A stretch of DNA of 64,000 nt from Siphonodentalium dalli (taxonomy: Eukaryota; Mollusca; Scaphopoda; Gadilida; Siphonodentaliidae). How positions within the stretch are numbered: the stretch's first letter is position 1; every line of letters starts with the position of its first letter. Position numbers and translations under genes: made by a program. This document shows positions 11,888 through 23,349 of this stretch, in pieces. The DNA lies in NCBI GenBank assembly GCA_032622095.1, contig CP136068.1, positions 124,439,989 through 124,503,988 of the forward strand, given 5' to 3'. Below the pieces are notes generated by a model. The model was not told the origin of the DNA, did no database searches, and worked only from the letters and a program-made list of their open reading frames with translations.

Positions 11888-11955
11888 ATACCTGGATGTC
11901 TAATTTGAACCATGAGGAGGAGCTTAGGGGTTCTAAAAGAGACATCCAGGTATTA
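11888..11955. repeat. Small hairpin-forming repeat (copy 1)
   Basis: AATACCTGGATGTCT...AGACATCCAGGTATT gives a 15-bp inverted repeat around a ~38-bp loop. A partial copy with the same word TACCTGGATGTCG and a GAGGGGTTC loop is at 53068-53130. Confidence 0.55.
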
Positions 11956-12649
11956 AATGTACCCCATGATGTTGCCAGAGATAACGATTTTGTCCCCACA
12001 ACAATAGCCATACGGCCTCAAATTTAAAGTTGGTTTTCATATGTTCACATATTAATTCACACCAATAAGAATAATACAGTAGCTGACCTATGGATCCGAC
12101 ATCAGGTGACGTCAAACTCGGCATGCTAGAGTAACATCATGATTGATGGAAGCTCCCAGTTCGAGTCATTCATACACCCCCAATGTTTCTCGTGCTCATA
12201 TATCCCTGATGTTTTGCACACGTTAACTTAAACCGTCTGTAAAGGGTGACGGATGACATGGTGCTTTGAACATAGCATTGTAGCCAATCACAACCAGATG
12301 TGGGGACATACATGTATGTCATTAATATATTATTTGATTTAATACACGTCATACTATAATAAACTTGTCACTACAGTGAATTGATCTGCACATCACATCA
12401 CGTCTCATTGAAGTGGTCATATCACTTGATGAAGCTCATTTAACACATCAATCTTACCTCTTCAGCTCAACGTGATACCACAACCAGATCAATTGACGAG
12501 TAATATGTATCGCCCTAACAAATAATAGGGAGATGTGACTACCCTAAATATGAAACTCTAGATGGTCACTTATCCCTATATGTCATCTTCCAGTGTTGTC
12601 ATGATCAGAAATTTTCCACTTTCTGTGGGCTCTAGTTCCCAGGATTTTG
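11956..12649. other. Spacer, nothing recognised
   Basis: No repeat family or gene recognised. One short stretch, GATGTTGCCAGAGATAAC near 11968, is an inverse copy of sequence at 11336-11353, so 11336-11985 as a whole has short inverted ends. Confidence 0.4.
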
Positions 12650-12888
12650 TTAACCCTTTCTATACTAAATGGATTCTCCCATTCAGTTATAAAAGTATAC
12701 ATCGGAACGGTTTATTATTCATTTAGAGGGGAGTTCAGGTAATAAAAGCAGACGGCAGACAGAAAAACAGATAATACAAGAGCAACATGATTCATATTCA
12801 TTGATTTATGGTCGTTTGTTGAACTTATTATCTGAACATTTCATAAGTCAACTACTCGTCAATGAGAATTTGGTATAGAAAGGGTTGA
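12650..12888. mobile_element. piggyBac-like MITE, family J
   Basis: Starts TTAACCCTTTCTATACTAAA (12650) and ends TTGGTATAGAAAGGGTTGAA (12888), giving ~18-bp terminal inverted repeats on a TTAA-like target. The inside is not a palindrome but carries GTTGAACTTATTATCTGAAC. A second copy is at 31826-32084 and a fragment at 63650-63710. The right flank 12880-13010 (AACCTCAATATC...) is duplicated at 14085-14215. Confidence 0.65.
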
Positions 12889-13017
12889 ACCTCAATATCC
12901 TCCTCAGTGCCTTATGAACAAGATTTACCAGCAACAATATCCGATCACAGAAGGTTGATTTTGTTGTGATATTTCAAGCCTATATGACCCCTGACCTCTC
13001 GATAATAATCCAGTTCT

Positions 13018-13238
13018 CTTTAGCCCTTCCATGAATGGAGCTTCCTGAAGTTTTGTGAAAACCTGGTGACAATGCATTCTTTTATATATGCGAGTCTCCC
13101 ATATTTACCTTGACCTCGTAAGCCAGTGCATTCTCTTGTATATGTGAGGCTCCCTATGGGAGACACATATATACGAGAATTCACTGGCACAGGATCTTTA
13201 ATGCTGTATCAGCGCAGCTCCCATCATGAAAGGGATAA
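13018..13238. mobile_element. piggyBac-like foldback MITE, family D (mutated ends)
   Basis: Family D structure from TTTAGCCCTTCCATGAATGG to CATGAAAGGGATAA, with internal GTGCATTCTCTTG / TACGAGAATTCACTG palindromes. The TTAA boundaries are mutated on both sides. Confidence 0.6.
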
Positions 13239-13362
13239 GTGGTACCTCAGTTAGTAGGGTGCATGGTACATTTGGTCAACATAAGTTGTCCAGCGAGTTT
13301 GTCAGTGGCTCTTCCGGGGGTCAATGGTTTCTATGCACAGTGGAATTATTTCCCTGTGAAAT

Positions 13363-13575
13363 TACAGTAATGCCCTAAATAATCGACTCCATAACCACAG
13401 CAGAATTATGGGTAATTTTTCAGGATTTAGTCGTAAATATGGCTTGTTGCCATTCATCGGAAAGCTCTCAGTGAGAGCTTTCCGATGAATGGCAACAAGC
13501 CATATTTCCGACTAAATCCTGAAAAATTACCCATAATTCTGCTATGGTTAAGGAGTCGATTGTCGAATTACTGTA
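13363..13575. mobile_element. Foldback MITE, family A, copy 4
   Basis: Near full-length hairpin starting TACAGTAATGCCCTAAATAA and ending ATTACTGTA. The right terminus has lost the usual TTATTTAGGGC block, leaving TTGTCGAATTACTG. Confidence 0.8.
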
Positions 13576-14377
13576 ACTGTCGGTGTGGTACTTTGGACAT
13601 GATTTTACAGGCCCACTTAATTTTTGAATGCCCAGATCACATTATATACAACATATTCCATATGATATACCATTCGGAAGAGGAACCAAAAACATATATA
13701 TTCTACCGGAATACGGAACAGCTGTGGCCTAGGGAGTGTCCACCAAGTAACAGATTCTCAGATACCCAGAATTCATCATAATTCACACCTAAGAGATGAC
13801 AGTACATATCAGATCGAAGCACAGAACATACATCGGTACCTTGACAAAAAACATGTTCATTTTTCGAATAGTTATATAATATGGAATGTTTCATCACATA
13901 ATTAGTAAGACATGTGTATTATTGGCATGCAGTGATGCAAGAGCTTAGCGCAATGTCGATGTCAATGCCGGAACTTAATACTATTAAGTTATTTAGAATA
14001 TCATTATAATATTAATTTTGTGTTGGGTTATTTAATGTTAGTCGATATACATAACATGTAAACATGAGTGATAAGGGTGTATTGGCATAGAAAGGGATGA
14101 ACCTCAATATCTTCTTCAGTGCCTTATGGACAAGATTAACCAGCAACAATACCCGATCACAGAATGTTGATTTTATTGTGATATTTCAACCCTTTATGAC
14201 CTCGATAATAGTCCAATTTAAAATTGAACTATATTTTTTCTGATCCACAATTCTTTTTGAGCCTCACTCAAGTGCGGCTCGAATCGAATTTAGTGCACTC
14301 GGTTAATAAATTTTGTATAGAATTGCGAGATCATTAGAGATCCTCTATGTATATAATGTGATCTGGAGATTAGAAAT
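13576..14377. other. Spacer with a duplicated flank segment
   Basis: 14085-14215 (GGCATAGAAAGGGATGAACC..., AACCAGCAACAATACCCGATCAC) is a diverged copy of 12876-13010, the right end and flank of the family J element, so that flank was copied together with the element end. No gene seen. Confidence 0.5.
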
Positions 14378-14547
14378 TTAACCCTTTCAGTGCCAGGGGC
14401 CGATCTCATCGGCTCTAATTTACGGTCTGTAAAATCTGCCCTAAAAAAAATAAGGCGACTTATGGTCGACTCGCATATATAAGAGAATGCATTGGCACAG
14501 GGTATATGGGTTGATACAAAAATCGGACCTGGCACTGAAAGGGTTAA
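14378..14547. mobile_element. Hybrid piggyBac-like element, families C and D
   Basis: TTAA at 14378-14381 and 14544-14547. The ends (CCCTTTCAGTGCCAGG...CCTGGCACTGAAAGGG) are family C, but the centre has family D words (GTCGACTCGCATATATAAGA, GAATGCATTGGCACAGGG). A short GGCCGATCTCATCGGCTC palindrome is also present. Confidence 0.65.
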
Positions 14548-14668
14548 GTAGGCCTTTAAAACTCATTAAACTGCATGCATCTTCAACCCTGCACATTTTG
14601 TTATTCTAATCTGTGTTGTCTTACTTGTAATCGTGAGAATGTAACTGACCGTTATTAATATTGATATA

Positions 14669-14922
14669 CAAGCCTTGAAATAGGGTGTCTGTCATTTGCA
14701 GAATGAGGTCCCCAGAGGGTGAATTTAGTGATGCTACCCCACATAGCGGGCTAGAATCACTAAATTCACCCTCTGGGGACCTCATTCTGCTTACAACTCA
14801 GCAGAATGAGGTTCCCAGAGGGTGAATTTGGTGATGCTAACCCGCTATGCGGGGTAGCATCACTAAATTCTCCCTCTGCGGACCTCATTCTGAAAATGAC
14901 AGGCACACTATTTCAAGGCTTA
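14669..14922. mobile_element. hAT-like element, family B, short form with 8-bp target duplication
   Basis: 254 bp, flanked by TTGATATA at 14661-14668 and 14923-14930. Ends CAAGCCTTGAAATAGGGTGT and ACACTATTTCAAGGCTTA. The middle of long copies is deleted, leaving two family B inner palindromes back to back. Confidence 0.85.
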
Positions 14923-15504
14923 TTGATATAGATGCACATTTTTATTAAGATTGTACATATCTGTATAGATTGATAGAAAACATTATTGGCGATATGTTTG
15001 TTACGGTATTTATTATTGAGAGTTTTTTATAATAGAAAACTATTCCAAAGTTTGTGAATGAATTGGAATGTTTAATAAATAATTTTGTACTAGAATTAGC
15101 TTTCTCTTAAATCTGCCAAAGAACTTTGGTATTAACCCTTTACCCAACAGAACGGCCCTGTGCCAATGCATTCTCTTATATATGCGAGTCGACCATAGGT
15201 CGCCTCGCATATATAAGAGAATGCATTGGCTTAACACATTAAAAATTATAAAATTGTTAAAGAATGTAAGAAAAAATGGTAAAAAGTTTTTTAGGCCAAT
15301 GCATTCTCTTATATATGCGAGGCGACCTATGGTCGACTCGCATATATAAGAGAATGCATTGGCACAGGGCATAACTGTAACCATCACAATGTGGTCAATG
15401 AGCCGGTTCCAATGATATCCATATTTGTATGGTTTTTAGCTCACCTGAGACGAAGTCTCTGGTGGCGCTATAGTCATCACTCCTCGTCCGTCGTGCATCC
15501 GTCT

Positions 15505-16010
15505 GTCCGTCCGTGTTTACTAATGACTACTTATGTGGCTAAGATTGTGTAAAATGGATATTTATGTGCATAACTTCCGTTGCGTGGCTAGCCACGTAAC
15601 AGCTTTCAGATGGACGTTCAAAAATGATCTATTTGGCCTAATCAGCTTATTTAATTTTGTAGTCACTCAAAATTTGGAAACAAAAAGTCCATAGATTTAG
15701 ACATCCATGACCTGTCAATGGGAGATGTCGGACACTGACAGACATTTATGTGGCTAGCCACTCAATCACGGACCTGTCAGTTTCTCCTATTCCACTCTCC
15801 CAGATGCTGTGTGCAAGTTTTTGAGTTTTAATCAGCTTCTTCTGCTATAATTCCAACATGTTATGAATCCATAATCTGGAGTTTTATCACTATCTACTAC
15901 TTGATAGCCACATAAAATTTTATGGCTACTTGAGAAGCCACATAAAAACTAAAGCCAAATTACCATTTCTAGCCACATAGGTCGGAGCCACATATCTACC
16001 CATTTGTTCG
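15505..16010. repeat. ~500-bp segment present only in the left arm
   Basis: The right arm (near 23185) goes directly from one CCGT-rich run to the next, whereas the left arm carries this extra block. It contains GTGGCTAGCCAC palindromes near 15585 and 15750 and TATGTGGCT/AGCCACATA words near both ends, so it may be an insertion. Confidence 0.5.
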
Positions 16011-17005
16011 TCCGTCCATCCATCCGTCCGTCCGTCAACTTTTTTTTAAACATCTTCTCCTCTGAAACCATCATACCGAATTGGTTCATATTTGGTGTGG
16101 ATGTTCCCTAGGTGACTCTCATTCAGATTTGTTCAAATGAGGTCACTGGGTCAAATAGTTGCGAAGCCAGGGCCATAACTCTATTCCTCCATAGTAATTC
16201 TTACAACGACTTCTTGTTCAGAACCATTGTGCCGATTTAGCTAATATTTGGTATGGAGGGTCCTTGGGTGACTGGTGTTCAGATTTGTTCAAATGAGGTC
16301 ACCTGGTCAATTAGTTGAGAAACCAGGCCCATAACTCATAGTAATTCTTACAATGACTTCTTCTAAAAAAATATTTGGCCGATTTAGCTTATATTTGGTA
16401 CAGAGAGACCTTGGGTGACTGGGGTTCAGATTTGTTCAAATGTGGTCACTGGGTCAAATAGGGGCAGAGCTAGGGACATAACTTTAAAAACAACAAATTT
16501 AATTTTTGCATTTTGACATTTAATTTTTGTTTAGGACACATCACAGCCTCATATTTCTTACCTAGATTTTTCTTAGCATGTTCTTCATCTGTATGGATTT
16601 TGGTATTGTTTATTTAACCCCTTCCACTCTTGTTTTGATATAGAATTCATCCAAGACAGGATTACTCAAACATTTTTCATCTGATCAACACCAAATTTGG
16701 TATATGAATTTTTGACACTTATATACAGATCAAGTTAAAATATGTGTTTGATCCGATATATTTTAACAGAGTTATGGCCCTTTATAATTCACACCTCTTT
16801 GCTATGCACTATTAATTTTTAAGAGAACACTGAAGCCTGTATTATTGAAAAAGCCAATTTATCATAGTGTGGTCACCCGATACTCTTGCTGAAGACTGCT
16901 TGCTTCAGACCAGTTTACCATCTGTCATTACAAGACATGACATTAGCTAAACAACTATTCTACCAGAGTCTACAAGAATAAATAGGAATAGTCCATTGTT
17001 CATTT

Positions 17006-17150
17006 CTCCAAGCCTGGACATAGTGTGTCTGACATTTGCAGAATGAAGTCCCCAGATGGTGAATTTAGTGTTGCTACCCCATACAGCAGGCTAGCATCAC
17101 CAAATACACCCTCAATTACCTTATTCTGCTTAGGCCTCATCTTCTGGGAC
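17006..17150. mobile_element. Truncated family B element inside the pearl-like repeat
   Basis: Starts AAGCCTGGACATAGTGTGTC, keeps the left inner palindrome, then stops at GCCTCATCTTCTGGGA. An inverse copy with the same truncation is at 22090-22240. Confidence 0.7.
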
Positions 17151-18074
17151 AATTTTATTTTAAACATGTTTTAAAATTTGAACAAAAGTGACAACATTAT
17201 AACATCTGCAGAGTTATGAAACTTTACTCTTTAATGAAATTATGAAAACATTCCACCCTCCCCCACCCACCCCCTCCCACATGGTCCAGACCCAACCCTG
17301 CCATCAACCAACATCCCTTCCAAGCCATATCACCTCTCAATTTAATACCTTTTCTCACCACAGAGGCATATATATATATGTAAAGGTACAGGTCATTAAT
17401 TATATAAACTGGCCTGATGACATGTATTATTCTAATCTAAACATATCTGGCGGCCATGTTTTTCGGCTGAATGACCCCAAAATGACTCGTTCCCATCTAC
17501 ATGTCAATGTCAACATCCATGACAAATTTCATAATAATCGGACGAAAGGTACGAACTGTAGCCCGTGCTAAAGGAAATTGTTGACGAATCACGCACACAC
17601 ACACACACACCCTCACACGCATACACGCACGACGGATACCAAGCCATGGCAATAGCTCAAACTTTACAAAGTAAAGTTGAGCTAAAAAGGTGCTTGTGAG
17701 ATTGGAAATTTCCAACAATAGAGAAAGTTTGAGATGACAGTTGCCAATCTAAGACTTGGGAGTCTGGAGCCTGGTCGGGAAGGGACATGAGCTGGAGGAG
17801 GGGGGGGGGGAGAGGGGTGATCAGTAGCGTACAGTTGGTACATGAAGCCTCTCTATCTACATATCCTGTTTAGATCTACTTTTTTAAAGTGATTATGAAA
17901 AGTTCTAACTGTTATGGTCTCTAAAGTCCCAGTCTTATCAGTCTTTGCAGTCTGGTGAGCGACCCCACAGTCTTTGACTGTCTTGTATTGAGACAGACCC
18001 AAGATAATTTAGGCTGTTGCAGCTTTATTTGGCCGTTTTTGGCCGGTTTGTTGGGTAAAGGGTTAATGCTCTTG

Positions 18075-18170
18075 TCTGATTTAACACCCCCAAATTACTA
18101 TTTCTTCGGGGTGAAAACTATTTGATTTGATTTGAGTCGAGGAACCCACCACTCTTCAAAGCTATTAGAT
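18075..18170 (+). repeat. Repeat family F fragment
   Basis: The words CCCCAAATTACTATTTCTTC and TTGAGTCGAGGAACCCACCA match 37935-38020 and the complement of 11790-11865. Confidence 0.5.
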
Positions 18171-18477
18171 ATTGATTTATGCAATCTATTTTCTACACCT
18201 CAAATTCCATATATGGTGATGCCCAGCTCAAACTGGATTTACTCCGCAAATGTGATCGGCATGGTATTATAACATATCTATTATTATCTGGAATAAGTGT
18301 GCCTATGTATCAGCATGCCAACTATCATACGATACTGTCCATTGTTTTTGGCGATATTTTATTCCAAGAATAATGTCCAATCACCGTTAAATGCGAACTC
18401 TCGTTACGGCTTAATTACGCGAAGGTCCATATACATTTCTAGTGGTAACAATTCTGCCAGATTTACATGTTCCCAAT

Positions 18478-18885
18478 CAAGCCTTGAAATAGTGTATGTC
18501 ATCTGCAGAATGAGGTCCCCAGAGGGTGAATTTATTGATGCTATACCGCACGGTGGGTAGCATCACCAAATTCACCCTCTGGGGTGACTTAGGATCCGAT
18601 TGAAGTTCCCCAGTTGGAGATGGTGACAATAACCCATTGGTCACTCCAATTATGCAATTTATCTACTGCAAATTAGGGGATACAGAAACTGAACAGAAAG
18701 GAAAAAGTAACTAAAAACAATGTTAATTTGAGACAATAGATACTTCCCAGAAGATGAGGCCTAATCAGAATGTCCCCAGAGGGTGAATTTGGTGATGCTA
18801 GCCTGCCATGTGGGATAGCATTACTAAACTCACCCTCATTCTGAGGACCTCATTCTGAAAATGTCACATATTAAAGTCAGGCTTG
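18478..18885. mobile_element. hAT-like element, family B, long form
   Basis: CAAGCCTTGAAATAGTGTAT to AAAGTCAGGCTTG with both inner palindromes and the central block. No target duplication can be recognised, and the right palindrome has small indels. Confidence 0.7.
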
Positions 18886-18899
18886 GTTAACTAGAGGTG

Positions 18900-19560
18900 T
18901 GACTGTCCCAATGGGACTACGGATACCCCCCTGTTTTTAAAATACTAAGATGTTTCTCATGTCAGTAAACATTTAGTTAAAATAATAAAATAACAGTTCC
19001 CATTGCATGTGTACAACCATAACCCTAATCTTAAACCTATTGACCGAAAAATGTAGGAATAAAAGCTTGGACAAAATTATGTATGTTGCGAAAAAGGGGA
19101 ATAACTCCACACAAAAAATGTCGGACAGACGTCATAATCGCAGGTGCACAGGTTCCCATGGTACTAAATATCAGTGCCAAGATTAAAAACATTGACCAAA
19201 AAATGTAGGAATAAAAGCTCGGACAAAATTATGTATGTTGCGAAAAAAATTCTAAGTCGAAAAAGAGGGATAACTCCACCAAAAAATGTCGGACAGACGT
19301 CATAATCGCAGGTGCACAAGTTCCCATGGTACTAAATATCTGTGCCACGTTTTAAAAAAATTGACCGAAAAATGTAGGAATAAAAGCTCGGACAAAAGTT
19401 ACATGTTGCGAAAATTTTCTAAGTCGAAAAAGGGGGGATAACTCCACCAAAAAAAGCCCGACAGACGTCATAATCGCAGGTGCACAGGTTCCCATGGTGG
19501 TTGATGTCTGTACCAAGTTTCACGGAAATTGATCAAAAAAACGACTGAGAACAAGACGGT
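18900..19560 (+). repeat. Degenerate ~170-bp tandem repeat
   Basis: Three to four units containing AATGTAGGAATAAAAGC, GACAAAATTATGTATGTTGC, ATAACTCCACCAAAAAATGT and CAGACGTCATAATCGCAGG. A diverged relative is at 32660-32895. The period varies from about 155 to 175 bp through A-run and small indels. Confidence 0.65.
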
Positions 19561-19680
19561 CAATGACTGTGGGGTCGCTCACCAGACTGCAACGACTGAT
19601 AAGACTGGGACTCTGGAGACCACAAGTCAGAACTTTTCATAATCACTTTAAAAGAAGTAGATATCTAAAGAGTTAAATCT
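19546..19680 (+). repeat. ACAAGACGGTCAATGACTGT module
   Basis: ~130-bp module with GACTGATAAGACTGGGACTC and ATAATCACTTTAAAAGAAGT. Further copies are at 17870-17990 (opposite strand) and 58150-58270. In the 17990 copy it forms the outer end of the pearl-like repeat. Confidence 0.6.
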
Positions 19681-20480
19681 AAAACAAAAAATTTGGAGTT
19701 ATGTCCCTGGCCCCGCCCACATTTGACCCAGTGACTGATTTGAACAAATCTGAACCCCAGTCACCCAAGGATCCTTCATACCAAATATGAACCCATATAG
19801 CCTGATGGTATTTGAGAAGAAGTCACTTTAAGAATACTATGGAGGGAAAGAGTTATGGCCCTGGCTTCGCAACTATTTCAAGTGAACTCATTTGAACAAA
19901 TCTGAATGTGAGTCACCTAGGGAACATCCACACCAAATATGAACCCATTTGGTCTTATGGTTCCAGAGGAGAAGATGTTCAAAGAATTGTTGTCGGACGG
20001 ATGGACGGACGAGGAGTGATGACTATAGCTCCGCCGGAGCACAGGAAGGGTGGCTGGTTGATAATTAAATCTCTTATCTCCGCCCCTATTTGAACAAACA
20101 TGAATCCCCATCTATGAGATCCATTCATTTGGTAATTTCAGACATTAGATTTTAAGAGTTGAACTGAACTGATTTTCCTAAAATGACCCCAAATCTGAAA
20201 AAATCTAAACCCCAGTCACCGAAGGACCATCCATACCAAACATAATCTAAATAGTCCAGATGGTTCTTGAGAAGAAATTGTTTTAAGAATTACTATGGAA
20301 GGAAAGAGTTATGGCCCTGACTTCTCACCTATTTGACCTGATGAACTCATTTGAACAAATCTGAATGTGAGTCACCTGGGGGACATCCACACCTAAATAT
20401 ATAAACCCATTTGGTCTTTAATATGTATCTGGAGAAGAAAACAATTGATGGACGGATAGAGACATAATGACAGATGGATG
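19680..20480 (+). repeat. Pearl-like degenerate units without a terminal hairpin
   Basis: Several ~160-bp units with AGTTATGGCCCTGG, CATTTGAACAAATCTGAA, GTCACCTAGGGAACATCC and ACCAAATATGAACCC, interrupted by GGACGG runs near 19995 and 20450. It ends without the GTCTCAGGTGAGCTAA terminus. Confidence 0.6.
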
Positions 20481-20611
20481 GATGGGAGAACAGTCTGACA
20501 TAGAGACTGACAAATTCAATCCAATATACCCCCCCCATGTTTTCTTTGCAAAATCAGGGTATAATGAGTTCAACTGGATACTGGTGGTTAAGAACATAAT
20601 ATTCGAACAGA

Positions 20612-21030
20612 CAAGCCTGAACATAGTGTCTGACATTTGCAGAATGAGGTCCCCAAAGGGTGAATTTAATGACACAATCCTGCAATGCGGGCTAGCATCA
20701 CTAAATCCACCCTCTGGGGACCTCATTCTGTGTAGGCCTCAACTGCTATGGGAGACATAGCATTAGATTGAAGTTCTCCAGTTAAAGTTGGTGATGTGCA
20801 CCCATTGGGCACCTCAATTATGCATTTTATATTCACAAATTAGGGGATATAGAAACTAAACAGAAGGGCTAAAGTAAGTAAAAATGTCAATTTAAGTGCC
20901 TATATACTTCCCAGAAGATGAGGCCTAAGCAGAATGAGGACCCTGGCTAGTGTATTTGGTGATGCTAGACTGCTGTGCAGGGTAGCATAACTAAATTCAC
21001 CCTCTGGGGACCTCATTCTGCAAACGCCAG
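20612..21030. mobile_element. hAT-like element, family B, right end lost
   Basis: CAAGCCTGAACATAGTGTCT through both inner palindromes and the central block, ending at CATTCTGCAAACGCCAG without the right terminus. A C-run follows at 21061-21074. Confidence 0.65.
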
Positions 21031-21143
21031 ATAGAAGACAAATTTAATCCAATATATATACCCCCCCCCCCCCCATTTTTCTTTGAATATTATCGTATGA
21101 TTTCATCTGGATAAGTGGTGATTAAAACAATAATATGAAATGG

Positions 21144-21699
21144 CCAAACCTGAATTTAGTATGTCTGACATTTGCAGAATTAGGTCCCAAAAATGTGGAT
21201 TTAATGACAATATTCTGTAAGGCAGGCTAGCATCACCAAATTCATCCTCAATCTGATTAGGCCTCAATGGCCAATAAAACCAAGGAACAGATTGAAGTCC
21301 TACAGTTGAAGTTGGTGATACACACCCATTGAGCACCTCAATTATGCATTTTATCTTCTGCAAATTAGGGGGACATTGAAACTGAACAGGTGGAAAAAAG
21401 TGACTAAATCAATGAAGTCCTACAGTTGAAGTTGGTGATACACACCCATTGAGCACCTCGATTATGCATTTTATCTTCTGCAAATTAGGGGGACATTGAA
21501 ACTGAACAGGTGGAAAAAGTGACTAAATCAAACTGTCAATTTGATACTTAGGATACTTCCCAGAAGATGAGGACTAAGCAGAATTAGGTCCCTGGCGGGT
21601 GTATTTGGTGATGCTAGCATGCTGTATGGGGTAGCAACACTAAATTCACAATCTGGGGACCTCACTATGTAAATGTCAGACACACTATTTCCAGACTTG
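21144..21699. mobile_element. hAT-like element, family B, with an internal 122-bp tandem duplication
   Basis: Starts CAAACCTGAATTTAGTATGT and ends ACACTATTTCCAGACTTG. The central block is duplicated in tandem: 21292-21413 and 21414-21535 (GAAGTCCTACAGTTGAAGTT...) are almost identical, so the duplication is recent relative to the element. Confidence 0.7.
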
Positions 21700-21792
21700 A
21701 AGAAATCAAAGCCATTCACAGTATCATTGAATGTCAGTCATCAACCCTGCACCTAACAATGGAAGCACCAGTTTGTTGTTAAATTGCTACAG

Positions 21793-23247
21793 ATATGTTT
21801 AGATTAGAATAATACATGTCATCTGGCCAGTTTATATAATTAATGACCTGTACCTTTACAGATATATATGCCTCTGTGGTGAGAAGAGATATTAAATTGA
21901 GAGGTGATATGGCTTGGAAGGGATGTTGGTTGATGGCAGGGTTGGGCCTGGGCCATGTGGGAGGGGGGTGGGTGGGGGAGGGTGGAATGTTTCCATAATT
22001 TCATTAAAGAGTAAAGTTTCATAACTCTGCAGATGTTATATATAATGGTGTCACTTTTTTTCAAATTTTAAAACATGTTTTAAAAAAAATTGTCCCAGAA
22101 GATGAGGCCTAAGCAGAATAGGGTAATTGAGGGTGTATTTGGTGATGCTAGCCTGCTGTATGGGGTAGCAACACTAAATTCACCATCTGGGGACTTCATT
22201 CTGCAAATGTCAGAAACACTATGTCCAGACTTGGAGAAATGAACAATGGACTATTCCTATTTATTCTTGTAGACTCTGGTAGAATAGTTGTTTAGCTAAT
22301 GTCATGTCTTGTAATGACAGATGGTAAACTGGTCTGAAGCAAGCAGTCTTCAGCAAGAGTATCGGGTGACCACACTATGATAAATTGGCTTTTTCAATAA
22401 TACAGGCTTCAGTGTTCGCTTAAAAATTAATAGTGCATAGCAAAGAGGTGTGAATTATAAAGGGCCATAACTCTGTTAAAATATATTTTAACTTGATCTG
22501 TATATAAGTGTCAAAAATTCATATACCAAATTTGGTGTTGATCAGATGAAAAATGTTTGAGTAATCCTGTCTTGGATTAATTCTATATCAAAACAAGAGT
22601 GGAAGGGGTTAAATAAACAATACCAAAATCCATACAGATGAAGAACATGCTAAGAAATATCTAGTTAAGAAATATGAGGCTGTGATGTGTCCTAAACAAA
22701 AATTAAAGGTCAAAATGCAAAAAAAACATTCTGTTTAAAGTTATGTCCCTGCCCCTATTTGACCCAGTGACCCCATTTGAACAAATCTGAACCCCAGTCA
22801 CCCAAGGTATCTCTGTACCAAATATAAGCTAAATCGGCCAAATATTTTTTTAGAAGAAGTCATTGTAAGAATTACTGAGTTATGGCCCTGGTTTCTCAAC
22901 TAATGGACCGGGTGACCTCATTTGAACAAATCTGAACACCAGTGACCCAAGGACCCTCCATACCGAATATTAGCTAAATCGGCCCAATGGTTCTGAACAA
23001 GAAGTCGTTGTAAGAATTACTATGGAGGAATAGAGTTATAGCCCTGGCTTCGCAACTATTTGACCCAGTGACCTCATTTGAACAAATCTGAATGAGAGTC
23101 ACCTAGGGAACATCCACACCAAATATGAACCAATTCGGTATGATGGTTTCAGAGGAGAAGATGCTTAAAAAAAGTTTGACGGACGGACAGACGACGGACG
23201 AGGAGTGATGACTAGCTCCACCGGAGACTTCGTCTCAGGTGAGCTAA
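21793..23247 (+). mobile_element. Pearl/HINE-like repeat (right arm of the inverted duplication)
   Basis: Inverse copy of 15437-17449, nearly identical over long stretches (for example the AGACTCTGGTAGAATAGTTG to GTGCATAGCAAAGAGG region at 22270-22445 versus 16800-16985). Ends with the hairpin GGAGACTTCGTCTC at 23223-23236 and AGGTGAGCTAA ending at 23247. Contains the same truncated family B fragment (22090-22240) and three to four degenerate core units. Confidence 0.65.
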
Positions 23248-23349
23248 AAACTCCGGACAAATTTGTGTCCACGGACGGACGACCGACTCCAATATACCCT
23301 CCCCTAACTTCGTTTTGGGGGGTATAATAACCCACTGCATTCATGAGAT

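Larger units (their letters stand above)
15437..17995 (-). mobile_element. Pearl/HINE-like repeat (left arm of a large inverted duplication)
   Basis: Read on the minus strand its end is a GAGAC/GTCTC hairpin followed by AGGTGAGCTAA at 15437-15460. Inwards lie CCGT-rich simple repeats and several ~160-bp degenerate units built on CTGAACCCCAGTCACCCAAG / ACCAAATATGAACC / AGTTATGGCCCTGG words. It also contains a truncated family B copy (17006-17150) and an AC microsatellite (17587-17610). The far end is a module ACAAGACAGTCAAAGACTGT. Hairpin end, no clear target duplication and tandem core units match the 'pearl'/Helentron-associated repeats known from bivalves; that assignment is an inference. 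No replication helicase frame is seen. Confidence 0.6.
15132..18066. mobile_element. piggyBac-like element, subfamily D2, split by a pearl-like insertion
   Basis: Left end TTAACCCTTTACCCAACAGA at 15132, right end CCGGTTTGTTGGGTAAAGGGTTAA at 18043-18066. The two pieces, 15132-15436 and about 17995-18066, are contiguous in the copy at 63713-64000 (inverse order), where GTCTCAATAGAACCATACAA is uninterrupted. Between them lies a ~2.56-kb pearl-like repeat. Inside the left piece are two family D palindromes (GCATTCTCTTATATATGCGA and complement). Confidence 0.7.
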
